Source: Candidatus Pelagibacter sp. (lineage in GTDB: Bacteria > Pseudomonadota > Alphaproteobacteria > Paracaedibacterales > CAIOTO01). Taken from it: 64,000 bases of DNA. Numbering within the stretch: the first letter of the stretch is position 1; every line of letters starts with the position of its first letter. Below are positions 60,604 through 64,000 of this stretch, in pieces. The notes beneath the pieces are model-generated. The model was not told where the DNA came from, ran no database searches, and saw only the letters and a list, made by a program, of their open reading frames with translations. The stretch covers positions 211,823 to 275,822 of the forward strand of contig PNMQ01000002.1 in assembly GCA_013823725.1 (NCBI GenBank). The letters are read 5' to 3'. The position numbers and the translations under genes were made by a program.

Positions 60604-61464
60604 ATGAAAAAAATTGCTTCCGCACTTCTTTTAAGTGCTATGGTAACTTCAGCATATGCAACAACTTCAACAGCAACAGGTTTTTACCTTGGTGCAAATT
60701 TGGGTGGTTCAAACACTAATGCAAAATATACATTAAGCAACAATAACGATGTTGCATCTGGTAAAACAGCTGGTACAGCTGCAGGTGCTGCTGTTGCAAA
60801 ACCAATCAGTGAAAAAATCGATGCTGGTAAATTAGGTGCAGTATTTGGTGCATTCGCAGGTTACGGTTACCAAATGGGCCAAGGTTATATTGGTGCAGAA
60901 TTGTTTTTCAACGGTGAAACATCTGATGTAAAAGTAAGAGATGCTTCTTGGAGTGAAATGTCAATTGAAAATGAATCAGTGACAGATGATTACGTCCAAT
61001 CTCCACAAGTTAGAAAATTTAATGTAAAGAAAAAAATGGGTTATGGTTTTGCATTACGTGCAGGTATGTTTGTAACACCATCCACATTAGCTTATATCAA
61101 ATTAGGTCTAGAAGGTGGAAAATATAGCGCAAAAGCCGATAACACAGGGTCAAAACTCACTATAACAGGACAGCCCGACGAAGATGGTGATGTAGTTGAT
61201 ATTACTGATAATGCAGCAACAACAGCTGATTTTGTAAAAGAGAAAAAGAAAAATGCCATGGCATTTGCACCAGGTGTTGGTTTAGAAGCATTCATTAACA
61301 AAAACATGTTTGTTCGTGCAGAATTCACCCATGTATTTGGTCCAAAAATTAAATTTGACCAAAACAAAGACACTTACGCTTTGTCAGATGTTTCGACACA
61401 ATACCGTCACGAAGTTAAAGTTACACAAAACCGTTTCACAATTGGTTTAGGTTACAAATTCTAA
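60604..61464 (+). CDS. outer-membrane beta-barrel/surface antigen protein
   Basis: signal peptide MKKIASALLLSAMVTSAYA; FYLGANLGGSN...GYGYQMGQGYIGAELFF; terminal NRFTIGLGYKF. Confidence 0.8.
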   Translation: MKKIASALLLSAMVTSAYATTSTATGFYLGANLGGSNTNAKYTLSNNNDVASGKTAGTAAGAAVAKPISEKIDAGKLGAVFGAFAGYGYQMGQGYIGAELFFNGETSDVKVRDASWSEMSIENESVTDDYVQSPQVRKFNVKKKMGYGFALRAGMFVTPSTLAYIKLGLEGGKYSAKADNTGSKLTITGQPDEDGDVVDITDNAATTADFVKEKKKNAMAFAPGVGLEAFINKNMFVRAEFTHVFGPKIKFDQNKDTYALSDVSTQYRHEVKVTQNRFTIGLGYKF

Positions 61465-61495
61465 TTTAACCTTAAATTAGATAACTTTAAAAAAA

Positions 61496-61519
61496 CCCAG
61501 TTTCGAAGCTGGGTTTTTT
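61496..61519 (+). terminator. rho-independent terminator after the outer-membrane protein gene
   Basis: cccagtt-tcga-agctggg (one G-T pair) followed by tttttt. Confidence 0.85.
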
Positions 61520-61528
61520 ATTTTACAC

Positions 61529-63031
61529 TTAAATTCTGAACCCACCCCTTTCAAGCAATTGATTTAAAGAATCCCTTAAATATTTAACCGTTCTAAAACC
61601 ATAATTATGTCCACCATGGGGTTCGTATGTACCACCCATGCATTGTTTGTTCCACATTAATTTACGATGCGACCCTGATGTTGTTTGAACTGTCCCACCT
61701 AATCTTTCCCATAGATTCACAAAATCACGATAATATAGCGTTCCTGAAAAAGGTGTTTCCATAATTTGATCAAACGTCGTTTTATGATGCCCCTTTAAAA
61801 AGGATGTATAAGATGGTTCTTTTTCGACTGAAAAGGCAGATTGTTTAGCGTAAGGCCTAAATTGATAGTCTTCAAAAGTATCTGTAGTTTCATTTACATC
61901 TTTGTTTTCAAACGCTTCTACGTTTGCCCCAGGTGCAGGAACTTTTTCAGTTTCAACATCATCTTCAGATGCGACTTCAGTGCTTTCTTCTGTTCTTTCT
62001 ATATCGCTACTGCACAGATTTTCTGAAGGCATAACAGTTGCAGAAGATGCCTTTTTTTTCTTCTTTTTTTTCTTTTTTACTGCAGAGAGGGAAGAAACAA
62101 CACACGATTCTGGAGATTCCCATACACCTACAATCGCAGAAGAAGATACAGACGTTTTTTTTTCTTTGAACAAAGGGCAATCCAATGATTCGCGTTTTAT
62201 GCTAATCGTTAAATCGCTTTCTCTTAATATAAATTTTCTATATAAATCTAATTCTTGTGTTTCTTCAATGGCTTGATCGGGATGCCCCATGGAAACCCTT
62301 TGATCGGGTGGATCCTGCATCAAGTCTGGCCATAAACTGATAGAGTATTGTAATAGTTTTTTAGTTTTTACTAGTTCAGGACTTGTATCTTTCCAAAAAT
62401 CGTCGGAAACCCATTTAAACAATTCAATAATACAAAAATTCATTGTTTCGTAGAAATCTTGTATTAAATAATAACTTAATTTTTCATAAGACGAGGAAGA
62501 ATTTTCTTCACTTAAAGATTCAATATATTCTGGATATGTAGATTGCAAATAGGTTACGTGTTTATTTCTTGGTTTGGTCATTTCAAATTTATTAATTCTT
62601 CTATTGTTTAAAAATTCCATTCTTTTTTCAACAAAACCACCCAAAATGACACTAAATGGACTTGCATACAATAACTTATTGCCTTTCGTATTTTTATAGT
62701 GATTACTCAGAAAATCTATACTATCTATATAGGATTGCGCGTTATGAAGATACTCTGTTACTGGATTACCAAGGCCTATAACCGATGAGTTCGATGTTTT
62801 TAAGTAGTCCACCGATTCCAATGCATCATAAGTATCTTCACATGTATCTTTGTATAATTTTAATCGATATTTTATATCGTCAAATTTTGCACAAGCTTGC
62901 GTAAAATCCAGATTTGTTACAGATGTTGAACTGAAAAAATCTGCAAGCATATGGCTTTGTTCCATAGAAATAGATATCTTAGCCACAAAAACCAACGAAA
63001 TACATAAATGATGTATTCTTTTATAATCCAT
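61529..63031 (-). CDS. secreted protein with poly-lysine tract and C-terminal HicA-like domain
   Basis: N-terminal signal-like HHLCISLVFVAKISISME; KKKKKKKKK; C-term YYRDFVNLWERLGGTVQTTSGSHRKLMWNKQCMGGTYEPHGGHNYGFRTVKYLRDSLNQLL resembles the HicA/YcfA fold. Confidence 0.6.
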   Translation of the reverse strand: MDYKRIHHLCISLVFVAKISISMEQSHMLADFFSSTSVTNLDFTQACAKFDDIKYRLKLYKDTCEDTYDALESVDYLKTSNSSVIGLGNPVTEYLHNAQSYIDSIDFLSNHYKNTKGNKLLYASPFSVILGGFVEKRMEFLNNRRINKFEMTKPRNKHVTYLQSTYPEYIESLSEENSSSSYEKLSYYLIQDFYETMNFCIIELFKWVSDDFWKDTSPELVKTKKLLQYSISLWPDLMQDPPDQRVSMGHPDQAIEETQELDLYRKFILRESDLTISIKRESLDCPLFKEKKTSVSSSAIVGVWESPESCVVSSLSAVKKKKKKKKKASSATVMPSENLCSSDIERTEESTEVASEDDVETEKVPAPGANVEAFENKDVNETTDTFEDYQFRPYAKQSAFSVEKEPSYTSFLKGHHKTTFDQIMETPFSGTLYYRDFVNLWERLGGTVQTTSGSHRKLMWNKQCMGGTYEPHGGHNYGFRTVKYLRDSLNQLLERGGFRI

Positions 63032-63174
63032 AAAAACCTTATTTTACATTTTGAATAATTATAATATTATGAACATCATTTATCAATATTTATTCAAGAC
63101 CGTATATTTCAACATTTAAAATATTACAGTCGTTTCATAATTTAAGTTTCATTTCTAAAGTATTACCGGTAAAA

Positions 63175-63206
63175 TAATCTTAAAAGATCTGGAATTTTTA
63201 AGATTA
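63175..63206 (+). promoter_or_regulatory. inverted repeat ending on the start codon of the phzF-like gene
   Basis: taatcttaaaa-gatctggaat-ttttaagatta, 11-bp perfect arms; ggaa in the loop; last base is the A of ATG. Confidence 0.45.
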
Positions 63207-64000
63207 TGAAATTTTGCACTGTTGATGCTTTTACAAAAACATTATTTAAGGGGCACCCTGTTGCCGTTTGTGTTTTTGACCAATTCCCCCATGATGATTT
63301 CATGCGATCCATTGCACTAGAAGTCAATTTATCGGTTACTTCTTTTCTTGTGCCGCTTCAAACCAACCATTACGCTATTAAATGGTTTTCACACCGGGGC
63401 CGCGAACTGCATTCTTGTGGGCATGGAACGCTGGCAGCTGCGCACGTTTTGTGGACAGAAATGGAACGTGAAGTGAATGACATTATTTATTTCGAAGGTT
63501 TTTCTGGTGTCATCAAAACATGGCGTTCGCACCCAGCCATAACCATTGATTTACCAGCCATGGTTTCGCAACCAACAACCATACCTGATGGTCTTATCGA
63601 TGCTTTAGGCACATCGCCAGTGTGCATCAATGAATGCAATTCTGACATTATCGTTGAACTATGTTCGCCACAAGATGTTTTTGACCTAAAACCTGATTTT
63701 TCATCACTTTTTGAACTGGGAGTACCCAAAGTTATTGTGACTGCTGAATCGGGTGGCAAAGAACCGTATGATTACGTATCGCGTGTTTTTAAGCCTAAAA
63801 GCCATGAATTTGAAGAAAATATTTTTGCCGAAACGCATACAAAATTGGCACCCTATTGGGTTGAAAAAATTGGAAAAACAGAATTGCGTGGACTGCATGC
63901 TTCAAAACGTGGTGGTGGTTTAATTGCCGTTGTTCATAATAATGAGCGTGTTCTATTAACTGGTGAAGCCGTTACAGCCTTTAGTGGAAAATTTGTGGGT
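63206..64000 (+). CDS. PhzF-family protein, truncated by the window edge
   Basis: open frame of 265 codons from ATG 63206: KFCTVDAFTKTLFKGHPVAVCVF...ELHSCGHGTLAAAHVLW...LHASKRGGGLIAV. Confidence 0.85.
   Translation, partial: MKFCTVDAFTKTLFKGHPVAVCVFDQFPHDDFMRSIALEVNLSVTSFLVPLQTNHYAIKWFSHRGRELHSCGHGTLAAAHVLWTEMEREVNDIIYFEGFSGVIKTWRSHPAITIDLPAMVSQPTTIPDGLIDALGTSPVCINECNSDIIVELCSPQDVFDLKPDFSSLFELGVPKVIVTAESGGKEPYDYVSRVFKPKSHEFEENIFAETHTKLAPYWVEKIGKTELRGLHASKRGGGLIAVVHNNERVLLTGEAVTAFSGKFVG

Noticed and set aside
61841-62276. + ORFs opposite the HicA-like gene, including a poly-Phe run
   Set aside because: Poly-Phe is simply the reverse complement of the poly-Lys tract; shadow ORFs

Overview
64 kb AT-rich window of a bacterial chromosome. 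Gene content suggests an alphaproteobacterium, possibly a Holosporales/Paracaedibacter-like intracellular lineage (inference; no 16S in the window). Most of it is core genome: mtaB-ftsY-amn; a Caulobacter-like flagellar cluster (fliF-fliG-fliH/flbE-fliN-flbD-flhA); RND efflux pair; tamB; dapA, smpB, fabG; cmk, mlaE, potB; rpmJ (missed by the ORF track); phoH-ybeY-corC; dapD-dapE-murG; clpP; ligA; addB; and a chemotaxis operon (cheA hybrid-cheW-degenerate cheY). There are three tRNAs (Phe-GAA, Ser-CGA, Ala-GGC) and several hairpin terminators. I saw no CRISPR array, transposase, prophage or rRNA. The best leads are lineage-specific or degenerate proteins: a secreted protein with a HicA-like C-terminus and a poly-lysine tract; a secreted coiled-coil protein with IQ-like and clathrin-box-like motifs; an HTH-receiver fusion; a cheA-operon CheY without phosphoacceptor Asp; an HPPD-like protein that has lost iron ligands and is coupled to an RHH regulator; a PhzF homologue without its catalytic Glu and with a hairpin at its start codon; a secreted protein split by an in-frame TGA; and a GT10 enzyme whose membrane anchor lies upstream of the called start. 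All family calls come from reading motifs by eye; no database search was run.
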